This document shows positions 1 through 8,569 of a stretch of 22,525 bases of DNA, one piece after another. Every line of letters begins with the position of its first letter. The stretch's first letter is position 1. The notes below the pieces were generated by a model. The model saw nothing but the letters and a program-made list of their open reading frames with translations, made no database searches and was not told the DNA's origin. The position numbers and the translations under genes are program-made. Origin of the DNA: Bacillota bacterium. GTDB taxonomy: Bacteria > Bacillota > UBA4882 > UBA8346. Location of the stretch: positions 1 through 22,525 of the forward strand of contig JAEZJQ010000097.1 of the NCBI GenBank assembly GCA_023436305.1, given 5' to 3'.

Positions 1-1572
1 CGGGAAGAAGAGATTAAGAAGTTCGTACCCAAAGATTACTGGACCATCCAGGCGGCCACCAACGGTTATTCGCTCCAGTGGCAGGATAAAGGGGGCCAAT
101 CTCGGATCTTCGATAAAACCAAAGCCGCTGAGATTGCAGCCAAGGTTACCGGCCAGAGCGGTGAAGTGGTGGAGGTTATCAAGGAAGCCAAAAAGGAACT
201 GCCGCCCTTGGCATATGATTTGACCGAGTTGCAACGGGACGCCAACCGCAAATACGGCTTATCAGCCAAGACCACTTCCTCGGTGATGCAGCAGCTTTAT
301 GAAAATCATAAACTAGTTACTTATCCACGCACCGATTCCCGCTATATCAGCGAAGATATCGTACCCACCCTGCCGGAACGTTTAAAAAGCATCGCCACCG
401 GCCCTTACGCCGAAATGGCCCGGAATATATTAAAGAATAAAATCGTCACCACCAAACGGTTGGTGGATAATTCCAAAGTCACCGACCACCACGCCATTAT
501 CCCCACCGAAGAGCCGGTCTACTTGTCGAAACTCAGCCCGGAAGAGCTGAAAGTCTATGACTTGATTGTGAAACGGTTTCTGGCGGTACTTTCACCGCCG
601 TTTGAATATGAACAAACCACGGTGAAAGCCGTTATCCAGGGAGAAACATTCACCGCTCGGGGCAAGATGGTCAAAGCCAAAGGATGGCGGAATGTTTACG
701 CCGGAATCGGCAGCCTGGAGGATGAAGCGGATGAAGAGGAACAAGAACAAGCCCTGCCGGAGATTCGCAAGGCTGACAAATTGAAAGCGCTGACGGTCAA
801 AACCGTTCCCGGCAAAACCAAACCACCGGCCCGTTACACCGAAGCCACCTTGCTTTCGGCCATGGAACATCCGGGGAAAATGATTGAAAACCAGGCGCTC
901 AGGGATGCCTTGGAAAGCACCAGCGGCCTCGGGACCCCGGCCACCCGGGCTGAAATCATTGAGAAGCTGTTTAACTCTTTCTATATGGAACGAAACGGCA
1001 AGGAGATTTACCCGACCTCCAAGGGAATCCAGTTGATTGGCCTAGTGCCCGGGGAATTAAAGTCCCCGGAACTGACCGCCAAGTGGGAGCAACAGTTGGC
1101 CGACATCAGCAAAGGCCGGGCGAACAGCGCCGGTTTTATCGGCAATATCCGGAATTACGCCACCCAATTGGTGAAGACGGTCACCGCCAGCAGCCAAACT
1201 TACCGACACGATAACATTACCCGCACCAAATGCCCGGAATGCGGCAAATTCCTGCTGCAAGTCAAAGGCAAACGCGGTGAGATGTATGTCTGTCAAGATC
1301 GGGAATGCGGATACCGGCAGGGTATCTCCCAAACCTCCAATGCCAGATGTCCCGAATGCCACAAGAAGATGGAGCTTCGCGGCGAAGGGGAGAATAAGAT
1401 ATTTACTTGCGGCTGCGGCTATCGGGAGAAGCTGTCGGCCTTCACCAAACGGCGGGAAGGGGAGAAGGGCGGCGGCAATAAGCGGGAAGTGACTCAATAC
1501 CTCCGGCAGCAAAATACCGGGGAACCCATTAATACGGCGCTGGCGGATGCTTTAGCGAAATTAAAAAAGTAA
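1..1572 (+). CDS. topB: DNA topoisomerase III, 5'-truncated by window edge
   Basis: Type IA topoisomerase, which relaxes or decatenates DNA by passing strands through a transient 5'-phosphotyrosine break. The frame is open from base 1, so the gene starts upstream; 523 residues are present and roughly 200 N-terminal ones (Toprim region) are missing, judged against the usual ~730-residue Bacillus-type TopB. The catalytic tyrosine lies in LVTYPRTDS (Tyr codon at 322-324), followed by the conserved SGLGTPATRAEIIEKL segment around 928-970. The C-terminus carries two zinc-ribbon modules: CPEC...CQDREC near 1231-1310 and CPEC...CGC near 1348-1415. The zinc ribbons and the wording of the active-site motif fit TopB better than TopA, but the N-terminal half would settle it. 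The gene ends in TAA at 1570-1572 and is followed by a long non-coding gap. Confidence 0.93.
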   Translation, partial: REEEIKKFVPKDYWTIQAATNGYSLQWQDKGGQSRIFDKTKAAEIAAKVTGQSGEVVEVIKEAKKELPPLAYDLTELQRDANRKYGLSAKTTSSVMQQLYENHKLVTYPRTDSRYISEDIVPTLPERLKSIATGPYAEMARNILKNKIVTTKRLVDNSKVTDHHAIIPTEEPVYLSKLSPEELKVYDLIVKRFLAVLSPPFEYEQTTVKAVIQGETFTARGKMVKAKGWRNVYAGIGSLEDEADEEEQEQALPEIRKADKLKALTVKTVPGKTKPPARYTEATLLSAMEHPGKMIENQALRDALESTSGLGTPATRAEIIEKLFNSFYMERNGKEIYPTSKGIQLIGLVPGELKSPELTAKWEQQLADISKGRANSAGFIGNIRNYATQLVKTVTASSQTYRHDNITRTKCPECGKFLLQVKGKRGEMYVCQDRECGYRQGISQTSNARCPECHKKMELRGEGENKIFTCGCGYREKLSAFTKRREGEKGGGNKREVTQYLRQQNTGEPINTALADALAKLKK

Positions 1573-1633
1573 ATAACAGGACATGATTGGCATCACAACC
1601 ACCCGTGAAAAAGAAAAGACTTTTCTAAAAATT

Positions 1634-1719
1634 AATCATTTAACCACGAGTAGCACGAATAATATCGAATTATAATTCTTTTTTCGTGATATTCGTGTGA
1701 TTCGTGGTTCAAAATGATT
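1634..1719. repeat. imperfect inverted repeat (AACCACGA/TCGTGGTT type)
   Basis: The 321-base gap between topB and the next chosen start holds a long imperfect palindrome. The left arm (about 1634-1669) reads AATCATTTAACCACGA and then two more CACGAA/TCGAA-like units. The right arm (about 1681-1719) is its approximate reverse complement, with TTCGTG units, TCGTGGTT and AATGATT. The centre is A+T-rich. Arms built of repeated CACGAA words resemble dispersed intergenic palindromes of many bacteria. A one-sided run of similar words (CACGAAAAGCACGAAAA) sits at 18853-18870. It could form a transcript-end hairpin for topB, though no clean U-tract follows. Confidence 0.6.
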
Positions 1720-1893
1720 GAACAGATATACGTTTGGCCTGCAACTGTTTCAGATTTGGGCAAAATCATGGATTTGCGATAGGTTTCTATTTTTGTACTG
1801 ATAAGAATATAAAATGGGAACTTGGAGTTGCCGAAAATAAAAAAGGTAAAAATTTATCATATAACAAAACATTCAGCCTACGGAGGTAATACG

Positions 1894-3951
1894 ATGACCA
1901 AACGAAAAACGAAATCCTCAAAGAAACCGGAATCAACACTACCCGCCAACCGAGGGCCAATCCGTATTGGGCTCCTCATTACACTGATCTCTTTATTAAT
2001 TTTGCTGGTGGTCATCGGAGTGGTCTGGTCGTCGCCGCGCATGATCGGGGATCTGTTCATCTCTTTAGCCGGAGGGCGGGATGTGGCCGCCGGACAGTTG
2101 GCCAAACCGGATACCTGGTCGTTCGCCACGGAAGGCCGGGTCTGGCTTAATCAAAACTGGGGCAGCGGACTGCTTTTTTATTGGGTTGAACACTTGCTGG
2201 GATTTGATGCGTTATCATGGCTGAAAGCCTTATTAATTGCGTTTATAGGCCTGTTTACCGTCCTGGCGGCCCGGAGCCGGAAAGTACCGTGGGCCGTGGC
2301 TCTATTGGCGGCGGCGCTGATGATTGTATCCGCCCGGAGTTTCATCGATTTACGGTCCAATATGATGACCTTGATCTTCGCACCGTTGATGTTATGGCTG
2401 CTTTATCGGAGTTACGAACACCCGGCCCGTATCTGGTGGGCGGCAGGCTTGATGGGTATTTGGGCCAACACCCATGGCGGATTCATCTTCGGGCTGGGAA
2501 TGATGTTTTTGTGGGCGGTTTGCCTGATTGTGCCGGAAGTTTTAGCAAATGGAATGGCGGGTTTCAAACGATACTGGCAGCTTGTCGCGGCGGCTGTTAC
2601 TGCGGTGCTGCTGGCCGCTTTCGCCAATCCTTTCGGCCCGGTGAATTTAATCCATCCATTGTTGATGCTTTCGCAAAGCGCCTGGTTAAATGTGGCCGAA
2701 TGGCAACCCATTTGGGGAGTGATTCGTTTTGGAAGTGTTTGGGAATTTGTATTGATGATTCTCCTGATCGCCGGCTTAAGCTTGTGGCGGTTGAAAACAA
2801 TTACCGGGACGGCGGATTCCCAGAAGCTATCGTGGTGGAAACTGGAACGCCTGTCGGCGCCCAATAGCGGGATTATTCTTTTTGAAATAGTGCTTTTTCT
2901 GGTGGTTGTCTGCATGGCGGTGGCCTCGCGGCGTTTTATACCCATGGCCTTATTACTGGCGACACCGGTATTGGCGCTGCAGATTTGGTGGTTTATTAGT
3001 GACGTTATGCGTTCCCGATGGGTCATCGCCGTTTTGGGAGCGATGATATTAATTATGGCATATGGCCAATTTGATTATAGCCGGCATTTCTACGACCCGA
3101 ACAACCCGTTGGGGCATCAGGGGACCTTTTTCGAGAAGATGAATTTTTTAAATAAATACTACCCGGTGAAACTGACCCGGTTCATTAACGACAATCAGAT
3201 CAGCGGGAATATTTACGGGAACTGGGAGTGGGAAGGTTACCTGCGCTGGAAGTGCCCTCAACTGAAAGTATTCATCGGAGGCCGGGCGCAGCAGATATAT
3301 AATGTGCAAGAATTTCAATTGCATCAGGAGATCCTCACCGGCAAAACTCCGGCGGAGATCTTGAAACGTCTAGGAGTACATTGGATGGTCAGTTCCTACG
3401 ATACTCGTTATTTGAATCTTATCAACCGGCTGGTGACTACCGGGAAATGGGTCTATATTTACAACGACAATCGCACCTGTCTGCTGGCCGATCCAACTTG
3501 GCCTCCGGCCCGGGCAATCATGGATAAAGCGTTGCAAAACCGGCTCGTCTTTCAAGATGAATCGAATGCTTTACTAAGCCGGGCTTCTTGTATCCTGAGT
3601 CCGGCGGCGAATCAGGATCATTCCCAGGCGCTTGAACTGTTGGAACAGACCGTCAAAATGAAACCCTTGTCCAAGGCGTATATGGCCCTTTCGGATTTCA
3701 TCCATGCCGAACCCAAATTGGCCTCGAGAGTTCTGGATTTTTTGGAACTGGAGCTATTGCGGCTGGATAAGCTGAGCCTGGACAACCCGGAGGGGGAGGA
3801 GATCTTAAACTGCCGTTATACGATTTTATCGAACTTAATCCAGTATTATAATAATGCCCAAATGGCCGAGCAAGTGGCCGGAGCCCAGGAAATCATGCGG
3901 TCGGCGCGCCTTGAGTTTTCGATTATGCGGCAAGTTTGGGGTTATCAATAA
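1894..3951 (+). CDS. polytopic membrane protein, GT-C-like, with soluble C-terminal domain
   Basis: Predicted 685-residue integral membrane protein of unknown substrate. I chose ATG 1894 because CGGAGG lies 6-7 bases upstream; the frame is open further upstream to 1822 without such a site. The N-terminus is basic, followed by a hydrophobic helix (LLITLISLLILLVVIGVVW) and about eight to ten further membrane segments to roughly residue 400. The remaining ~285 residues are soluble. Early in that part lies GNIYGNWEWEGYLRW followed by KVFIGGRAQQIYN, a pattern I know from GT-C glycosyltransferase-like membrane proteins (general form: GGYLxW, then KVFIDGR). The far C-terminus is helical and TPR-like. 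By family resemblance it may transfer sugars from lipid carriers at the outer membrane face, but this is inference. It stands between topB and the sirtuin gene, 36 bases before the latter. Confidence 0.8.
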   Translation: MTKRKTKSSKKPESTLPANRGPIRIGLLITLISLLILLVVIGVVWSSPRMIGDLFISLAGGRDVAAGQLAKPDTWSFATEGRVWLNQNWGSGLLFYWVEHLLGFDALSWLKALLIAFIGLFTVLAARSRKVPWAVALLAAALMIVSARSFIDLRSNMMTLIFAPLMLWLLYRSYEHPARIWWAAGLMGIWANTHGGFIFGLGMMFLWAVCLIVPEVLANGMAGFKRYWQLVAAAVTAVLLAAFANPFGPVNLIHPLLMLSQSAWLNVAEWQPIWGVIRFGSVWEFVLMILLIAGLSLWRLKTITGTADSQKLSWWKLERLSAPNSGIILFEIVLFLVVVCMAVASRRFIPMALLLATPVLALQIWWFISDVMRSRWVIAVLGAMILIMAYGQFDYSRHFYDPNNPLGHQGTFFEKMNFLNKYYPVKLTRFINDNQISGNIYGNWEWEGYLRWKCPQLKVFIGGRAQQIYNVQEFQLHQEILTGKTPAEILKRLGVHWMVSSYDTRYLNLINRLVTTGKWVYIYNDNRTCLLADPTWPPARAIMDKALQNRLVFQDESNALLSRASCILSPAANQDHSQALELLEQTVKMKPLSKAYMALSDFIHAEPKLASRVLDFLELELLRLDKLSLDNPEGEEILNCRYTILSNLIQYYNNAQMAEQVAGAQEIMRSARLEFSIMRQVWGYQ

Positions 3952-3987
3952 AAACAAATATTTGACCCTTCATATACGGAGGTCCCA

Positions 3988-4608
3988 ATGAAACATTATA
4001 TATATCCGGTCGCATTTACCGGGGCCGGGATTTCGGTGGCCAGCGGCTTGCCCACTTTCGATATAAGCTGGAACGGCATTCCAATCCGGGATTTATTGAC
4101 GGCTGAATTTTTTAACCGGGACCCGGAGGGGTTTTACGAGATGTTCCGGGAAGTGGAAAAGTGGAAGGACGCGGCGCCCAATCCGGCCCACTCGGCGCTT
4201 ACCCGGGCCCAATTACCGGTGATTACCCAAAACGTGGACGGGCTTCATCAAAAAGCGGGTAGCACCAAGGTTTATGAAGTCCATGGCAACATGCGGGAAA
4301 TGGCCTGCCTCAATTGCCGGAAGATTACCCCCTGGAAACCCCTTGATTCAGGAATCCCTTATTGTGAATGCGGTTATGTACTTAAACCGCGAGTGGTTTT
4401 ATATGGAGATAGCCTGCTTAATTGGGATGAATCGGTGAATGAGATTCAAAAAGCCGATCTGGTGCTGGTCGTCGGCTGCAGCCTGCAAACCGCTCCGGCC
4501 TGTTATTTGCCCCAGATGGCCCAGTCTCATGGGGCGGATATTATCACCGTCAATGAGAAGGCGGAAGAAGAAGTAACAAAGTTGGTAAGGGAATTGGGGT
4601 TGGTTTGA
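3988..4608 (+). CDS. Sir2-family NAD-dependent protein deacylase (short sirtuin)
   Basis: Sirtuins remove acyl groups from lysines, consuming NAD+. The ATG at 3988 follows GGAGGT at a good distance. In 206 residues one sees the NAD-binding TGAGIS (11-16), TQNVDGLHQKAG (80-91), catalytic His99 in VHG, four zinc cysteines (C107, C110, C126, C128) and VVGCSLQTAP (161-170). It is short for the family (usually 230-250) and begins only ten residues before the Rossmann motif. The usual GxPDFR loop reads GLPTFDISWNG, so the conserved arginine is replaced by aspartate; activity on canonical acyl-lysine substrates is therefore uncertain. It sits between the membrane protein and an SDR relic, with no obvious substrate protein or acetyltransferase nearby. 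Confidence 0.9.
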   Translation: MKHYIYPVAFTGAGISVASGLPTFDISWNGIPIRDLLTAEFFNRDPEGFYEMFREVEKWKDAAPNPAHSALTRAQLPVITQNVDGLHQKAGSTKVYEVHGNMREMACLNCRKITPWKPLDSGIPYCECGYVLKPRVVLYGDSLLNWDESVNEIQKADLVLVVGCSLQTAPACYLPQMAQSHGADIITVNEKAEEEVTKLVRELGLV

Positions 4609-4627
4609 AACTAAACAGTCATTACCT

Positions 4628-4846
4628 TTGGTTCAATTGATGTCCGCGGTTTTCTTCCAGAGCCCTTCCCAAGCCGCGTTACCGGTGCTTTTCTTGAGCT
4701 GTTCCCCCCGAATCGAAGGGCAAACCGGATTTTACCTGCATATGACCCAGCGTAAGGAGATTTCAGCCGCGGCTTCCGATGCGGTTGCCGGAAAGCGGTT
4801 ATGGGAGATAAGTGAACTGCTTATAAAGAACGGGCCTTTACAATAA
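4628..4846 (+). pseudogene. C-terminal relic of a short-chain dehydrogenase/reductase
   Basis: Beginning 20 bases behind the sirtuin stop is a 72-codon open stretch with only a TTG start and no ribosome binding site. Its translation ends FYLHMTQRKEISAAASDA and then AGKRLWEISELLIKNG. This matches the C-terminal end of SDR enzymes of the retinol-dehydrogenase/protochlorophyllide-reductase-like group, where a tGxY segment is followed by S..A.d...akrLWe.Se. The Rossmann fold, the Ser/Tyr/Lys centre and the whole N-terminal body (about 230 residues) are absent. I read it as the 3' stump of a deleted gene. It is not the SDR type found intact at 18952-19734. Confidence 0.65.
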
Positions 4847-4919
4847 AAAGCGCTATGTGATTCCCGAGGTTTGCCAAAACTAACTTTTGCGGATAATTCT
4901 ATTAAAAGCGGGGGATATA

Positions 4920-5462
4920 ATGAATCGATTGGTTCCGGTGACCCGAAAAGAAGACATCTTTGTGGAGCTGTCCGGCACGCCCATTGGATTATTGCTTGAG
5001 TATCATAATCTAAACCGGGAGTACGACGGATATTCCAGAGCTGAACTATTAATCGGCATGTGCATGGACAACCGTAAGTTTCTCCGGATACCCGATAATT
5101 TTGCTTACATTATTCGATCCGGCGGCGGTAATTTACGGTATAGTGAATTTAAAGTGTCTTACGCCATCGCCATTGGCGGGGTCGGAGCAATTGCTTTGAT
5201 TGCTCACAACCATTGCGGCATGGTTAATTTGTTTTCCATCAAGGAACAGTTTGTTCGCGGCTTGGTCGAAAACGCCGGTTGGGACAGGGAATGGGCGGAG
5301 GAACATTTCATGCACTTCGCGCCCATGTTTGAAATTGGTAATGAAATTGACTTTGTGCTGTCAGAGGCCAAACGGCTCCGGTTGCGATATCCTAAAATTA
5401 AAATCGCGCCGTTATTTTACCGGATCGAAGATAATATGATGTATCAAATCCAAGAAGATTAA
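4920..5462 (+). CDS. beta-carbonic-anhydrase-like protein
   Basis: 180-residue soluble protein. I start it at ATG 4920 because GCGGGGGAT precedes it by 6-7 bases; the frame also offers an ATG at 4887 without such a site. The beta-carbonic-anhydrase metal site is recognisable: C48-x-D50-x-R52 in MCMDNRKFL and H96-x-x-C99 in IAHNHCGMV, giving the Cys-His-Cys zinc ligands and the Asp-Arg dyad. The middle segment FKVSYAIAIGGVGAIAL corresponds to the family's hydrophobic strand-helix region before HxxC. True enzymes hydrate CO2 to bicarbonate; this divergent branch may do so or may act on another substrate. It is followed 17 bases later by the HExxH protein gene, so the two are probably co-transcribed. 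Confidence 0.75.
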   Translation: MNRLVPVTRKEDIFVELSGTPIGLLLEYHNLNREYDGYSRAELLIGMCMDNRKFLRIPDNFAYIIRSGGGNLRYSEFKVSYAIAIGGVGAIALIAHNHCGMVNLFSIKEQFVRGLVENAGWDREWAEEHFMHFAPMFEIGNEIDFVLSEAKRLRLRYPKIKIAPLFYRIEDNMMYQIQED

Positions 5463-5479
5463 AAAACGGAGGGGAAACC

Positions 5480-6904
5480 ATGAGTAAAGCGTTGCGGGGA
5501 CTATTGGGATTACTACTGCTGTCGTTCTTTTTACCGGCTTTTCTCAATCCACCCATGCTCCATGCCCAAGATGGACTTTTGGAAGGCAAACCCGCCTATT
5601 CTTTGGCAGAGGCCAAGAAATATGTAAAAGAAGTCGTTCCCCTGGTAGAGAAGGCCACCGGCAGAAAACTACATAAAATTCCGGCCGTCAAACTGGTTGA
5701 CCGGGAAGAGATGATTCCGGTGCTGCAAGAGGAGTTTGAGCCGCAACTGGAAAACTTGTATCCCGATTATTCCGCTGAACAATTGGAAAACGCCGGTTAC
5801 GATCAATCATTGGTCTATACCAAGGCTATCATGGGCAAATATGGTATAATGGACCGGTCGTTGTACTTATTGCCCAAAAACCTGGTTCCCTTGTTGAAAC
5901 TGGCCAAAGTCGATGAAAAAAATACCAAATCAATCCTTAAGCTAGTCATTGCCCATGAATTGGTCCATGCGATTCAAGATCAGGAAACCGATTTGAAGCG
6001 TATCCAGCAAATTACCAATTATGATGAATTGAATGCTTTTTCGGCAACCATTGAAGGTCATGCGGTCTTCGTCCAGGACCAAGTCGGGAGCGCTTTGGGA
6101 TTGGAGGAATCCGCCATTGAATTGTCCCGTTTGTTATCAGCCGGGGCGGTTACTTATGATGATCCGGCGCAAGAGATGTTCAACAAACTGATTGCTACTC
6201 AATTCGAGCAAATTTATTTAGGCGGCAGGAAGTTTATCGAATACCATTACCAGCAAGGCGGCAATGAACGGGTATGGGAGATTATGGCCAAACCGCCGCT
6301 GAAAACGGCCATGATTGCCAAACCCGGTACATATAATCCGGAGAAACAAACGGAATTAAACTATCAATCATTGTTGGAAGGCTTGGATCAGGAACTGGAC
6401 GGGGAGGGTTGGCAGGCTCAAACCATGGAAGTTGGGCAAATGGGCCTCCGTACCGTATATGCCAAGATAGATGAGCAGAACCGGGAAGCCATCATTGACC
6501 AAATTGTACATGTGCAAACATTTATCGCCCAGAATGCCGATCCGCCGTGCATGGTGAATGTTTCGGCGATTGTATTAAAAGATGGGAATTTTACGAAGAA
6601 ATATTTGGCGCTATTGGAGGACTTAGTCCAAAAAAACGTTAAAGAATTAGAGTCGAGTGCGATTATCAAGATTAACGATTTCTTCATCGGGGACTTTACC
6701 GGCATGGAAGCCGATAATGCCCGTAAAATCTCGTTTGGTTTATCCCAAAACGATGGATCCGAAAGTGTGCAAAATCTATTCATCCGTATATCCCGTGGCA
6801 GTTTATTGCTTGAGTTTTATACCAGCAATTATGTGGCTGAGGATGCTGCAATTATCAAAATCGCGGAACTGGTTTTTTCCCGATATGAACAAATAAGTAA
6901 ATAA
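5480..6904 (+). CDS. secreted HExxH zinc-metallopeptidase-like protein
   Basis: 474 residues from ATG 5480, preceded by ACGGAGGGG. A signal peptide is evident: MSKALRGLLG, a Leu/Phe-rich core and PPMLHAQ, with likely cleavage near residue 29; no lipobox is seen. Residues 159-163 are HELVH in IAHELVHAIQDQ, a gluzincin-like zinc motif. About 30 residues later comes IEGHAVFVQD with Glu192, a plausible third zinc ligand. HELxHAxQDQ followed by EGxA is a pattern I know from uncharacterised extracytoplasmic metallopeptidase-like proteins. The C-terminal ~200 residues contain no motif I can name. It probably acts outside the membrane; substrate unknown. Spacing of 17 bases suggests an operon with the carbonic-anhydrase-like gene upstream. 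Confidence 0.72.
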   Translation: MSKALRGLLGLLLLSFFLPAFLNPPMLHAQDGLLEGKPAYSLAEAKKYVKEVVPLVEKATGRKLHKIPAVKLVDREEMIPVLQEEFEPQLENLYPDYSAEQLENAGYDQSLVYTKAIMGKYGIMDRSLYLLPKNLVPLLKLAKVDEKNTKSILKLVIAHELVHAIQDQETDLKRIQQITNYDELNAFSATIEGHAVFVQDQVGSALGLEESAIELSRLLSAGAVTYDDPAQEMFNKLIATQFEQIYLGGRKFIEYHYQQGGNERVWEIMAKPPLKTAMIAKPGTYNPEKQTELNYQSLLEGLDQELDGEGWQAQTMEVGQMGLRTVYAKIDEQNREAIIDQIVHVQTFIAQNADPPCMVNVSAIVLKDGNFTKKYLALLEDLVQKNVKELESSAIIKINDFFIGDFTGMEADNARKISFGLSQNDGSESVQNLFIRISRGSLLLEFYTSNYVAEDAAIIKIAELVFSRYEQISK

Positions 6905-6911
6905 TAAAAAA

Positions 6912-6966
6912 GTTGAAGGTTCAGGTTAAAAGTTTTTCAATGCACTTGTACTCTCTAACCTTCAAC
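6912..6966. repeat. perfect 10-bp inverted repeat before cobQ
   Basis: GTTGAAGGTT at 6912-6921 is matched exactly by AACCTTCAAC at 6957-6966, separated by 35 bases. It fills the gap between the metallopeptidase-like gene and cobQ. There is no U-tract, so it is not a classical terminator. It could be a footprint of a small mobile palindrome or an operator. I see no cobalamin riboswitch core in this gap, although cobQ follows. Confidence 0.45.
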
Positions 6967-6991
6967 CGCAGTCTTAACGAGGATATTTAAA

Positions 6992-8551
6992 ATGCCTATC
7001 CCAAATATCATGTTCCAAGGCACCGCTTCCACGGTGGGGAAAAGTATCGTCGCTGCCGCCTTCTGCCGGATCTTCAAACAGGATGGCTACCGAGTGGCGC
7101 CATTTAAGTCACAAAACATGGCCTTGAACTCCTATATCACTCTGGAGGGTGGCGAGATGGGCCGGGCGCAAGTGGTGCAAGCAGAAGCCGCCGGGATCGA
7201 ACCCACGGTGGATATGAATCCTATATTACTCAAGCCCACTTCCGATTACCTTGCGCAAGTCATTGTTAAAGGAGAAGTTTTCCAATGCATGTCGGCGCTC
7301 CAGTACGATGAGTATAAACCGTTACTCATGGATTTGATTATGGAATCGTATCGGAGACTTGCGCTTCAGTCGGATATAATCGTTATTGAAGGCGCGGGCA
7401 GCCCCGCCGAGATCAACTTACGCGATAGGGATATTGTGAATATGGGATTGGCGGAACAGATTGACACGCCGGTGATCCTCATTGGCGATATTGACAAGGG
7501 CGGGGTATTTGCCTCGCTTTTTGGCACGGTAATGCTCCTTCCCGAAGCCGAACGAAAGAGAATCAAGGGATTCATCATTAATAAATTCCGGGGTGATTCC
7601 GAGATTCTCAAACCGGGGCTGACCATGATTGAGGATCTAACCGGTATTCCGGTGTTGGGGGTTATCCCATATTTTAATATAGCCATCGATGATGAAGATA
7701 GCGTTACTGAAAGATTCCAACGATGTTCAGCGGTTGATGCCGACCGAATTAATATTGGGATCATCAATTACCCTTATATGTCGAATTTCACTGATTTTGC
7801 GCCGTTGGAAAACCAACCCGGGGTTCAGGCGCGATATTTCAACCGCTATGATCCCGGCTATCTTCCCGATTTGGTCATTTTGCCCGGTTCCAAAAACACC
7901 ATCGCCGATCTGCGATTTATCCGGGAAAGCAGACTGGATATTTGGCTCAAAAAATATTATGAGTCCGGAGGCCTGATCATGGGGATTTGTGGCGGGTTTC
8001 AGATGCTGGGGGTAAAGATTACCGATCCGGACGGGGTGGAATCGGAATTGTCGGAAATGAAGGGTTTGGGTTTTTTGGATATCCATACCCGTTTTTTAAA
8101 GGAAAAGATTACAGCCCGGGTTTCTGCCCGGGTTAACGACTTATTCAATACGGGATTGGCTAATTTATCGGGTGTTCCCGTTGCTGGATATGAGATACAT
8201 ATGGGGGTTTCTACTCCTGGTGATGCTGCCAAGCCTTTTACCCGGATTGAATCCCGGCTAGGCGTCGCGATTGAGGAAATTGATGGATATGCAAGTGTGG
8301 ATGGCCGGGTATTCGGGACATATATTCATGGTATTTTCGATACACCGGATTTCTTGGGAAAATTGGTGAATATGCTTCGGGGGCGGAAAGGATTCGAAGA
8401 AGATTCCCAAAGAGATTTCCAAAAAGTTATTGATTACAAACAATTTAAAGAGGCGGAATACGATAAACTGGCGGATATCGTAAGAAATAATGTGGATATA
8501 AACAGGATTTATGAAATTGTATTGCGGAGAAGTTCCATGGAAATCAAATAA
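6992..8551 (+). CDS. cobQ: cobyric acid synthase (adenosylcobyrinate amidotransferase)
   Basis: Adds amide groups from glutamine to side chains b, d, e and g of adenosylcobyrinic acid a,c-diamide, using ATP, in cobamide synthesis in the cytoplasm. The 519 residues match the family length. The N-terminal synthetase domain has the P-loop-like QGTASTVGKS (9-18), followed by KSQNMALNS (39-47) and GRAQVVQAEAAG (57-68). The C-terminal triad-type glutaminase domain has Cys333 in GICGGFQMLG and His446 in GTYIHGIFD. The ATG at 6992 follows GAGGA by 8 bases. No other cobamide genes adjoin it, which is unusual because the pathway is often clustered; the rest must be elsewhere on the genome. Confidence 0.96.
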   Translation: MPIPNIMFQGTASTVGKSIVAAAFCRIFKQDGYRVAPFKSQNMALNSYITLEGGEMGRAQVVQAEAAGIEPTVDMNPILLKPTSDYLAQVIVKGEVFQCMSALQYDEYKPLLMDLIMESYRRLALQSDIIVIEGAGSPAEINLRDRDIVNMGLAEQIDTPVILIGDIDKGGVFASLFGTVMLLPEAERKRIKGFIINKFRGDSEILKPGLTMIEDLTGIPVLGVIPYFNIAIDDEDSVTERFQRCSAVDADRINIGIINYPYMSNFTDFAPLENQPGVQARYFNRYDPGYLPDLVILPGSKNTIADLRFIRESRLDIWLKKYYESGGLIMGICGGFQMLGVKITDPDGVESELSEMKGLGFLDIHTRFLKEKITARVSARVNDLFNTGLANLSGVPVAGYEIHMGVSTPGDAAKPFTRIESRLGVAIEEIDGYASVDGRVFGTYIHGIFDTPDFLGKLVNMLRGRKGFEEDSQRDFQKVIDYKQFKEAEYDKLADIVRNNVDINRIYEIVLRRSSMEIK

Positions 8552-8569
8552 ACGAAACGAGGTAATGCA

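Noticed and set aside
592..1512. Long open frames on the - strand inside topB (92 and 151 codons) and a 71-codon + frame
   Set aside because: They lie entirely within the well-supported topB frame and show low-complexity text with no recognisable motif.
2217..3026. Open frames of 216 (+) and 204 (-) codons within the membrane protein gene
   Set aside because: They are shadows of a GC-rich hydrophobic gene, have no ribosome binding sites and no family resemblance.
6904..6992. Possible cobalamin riboswitch before cobQ
   Set aside because: The gap is under 90 bases and no B12-box-like sequence or long structured leader is visible; only a 10-bp inverted repeat.
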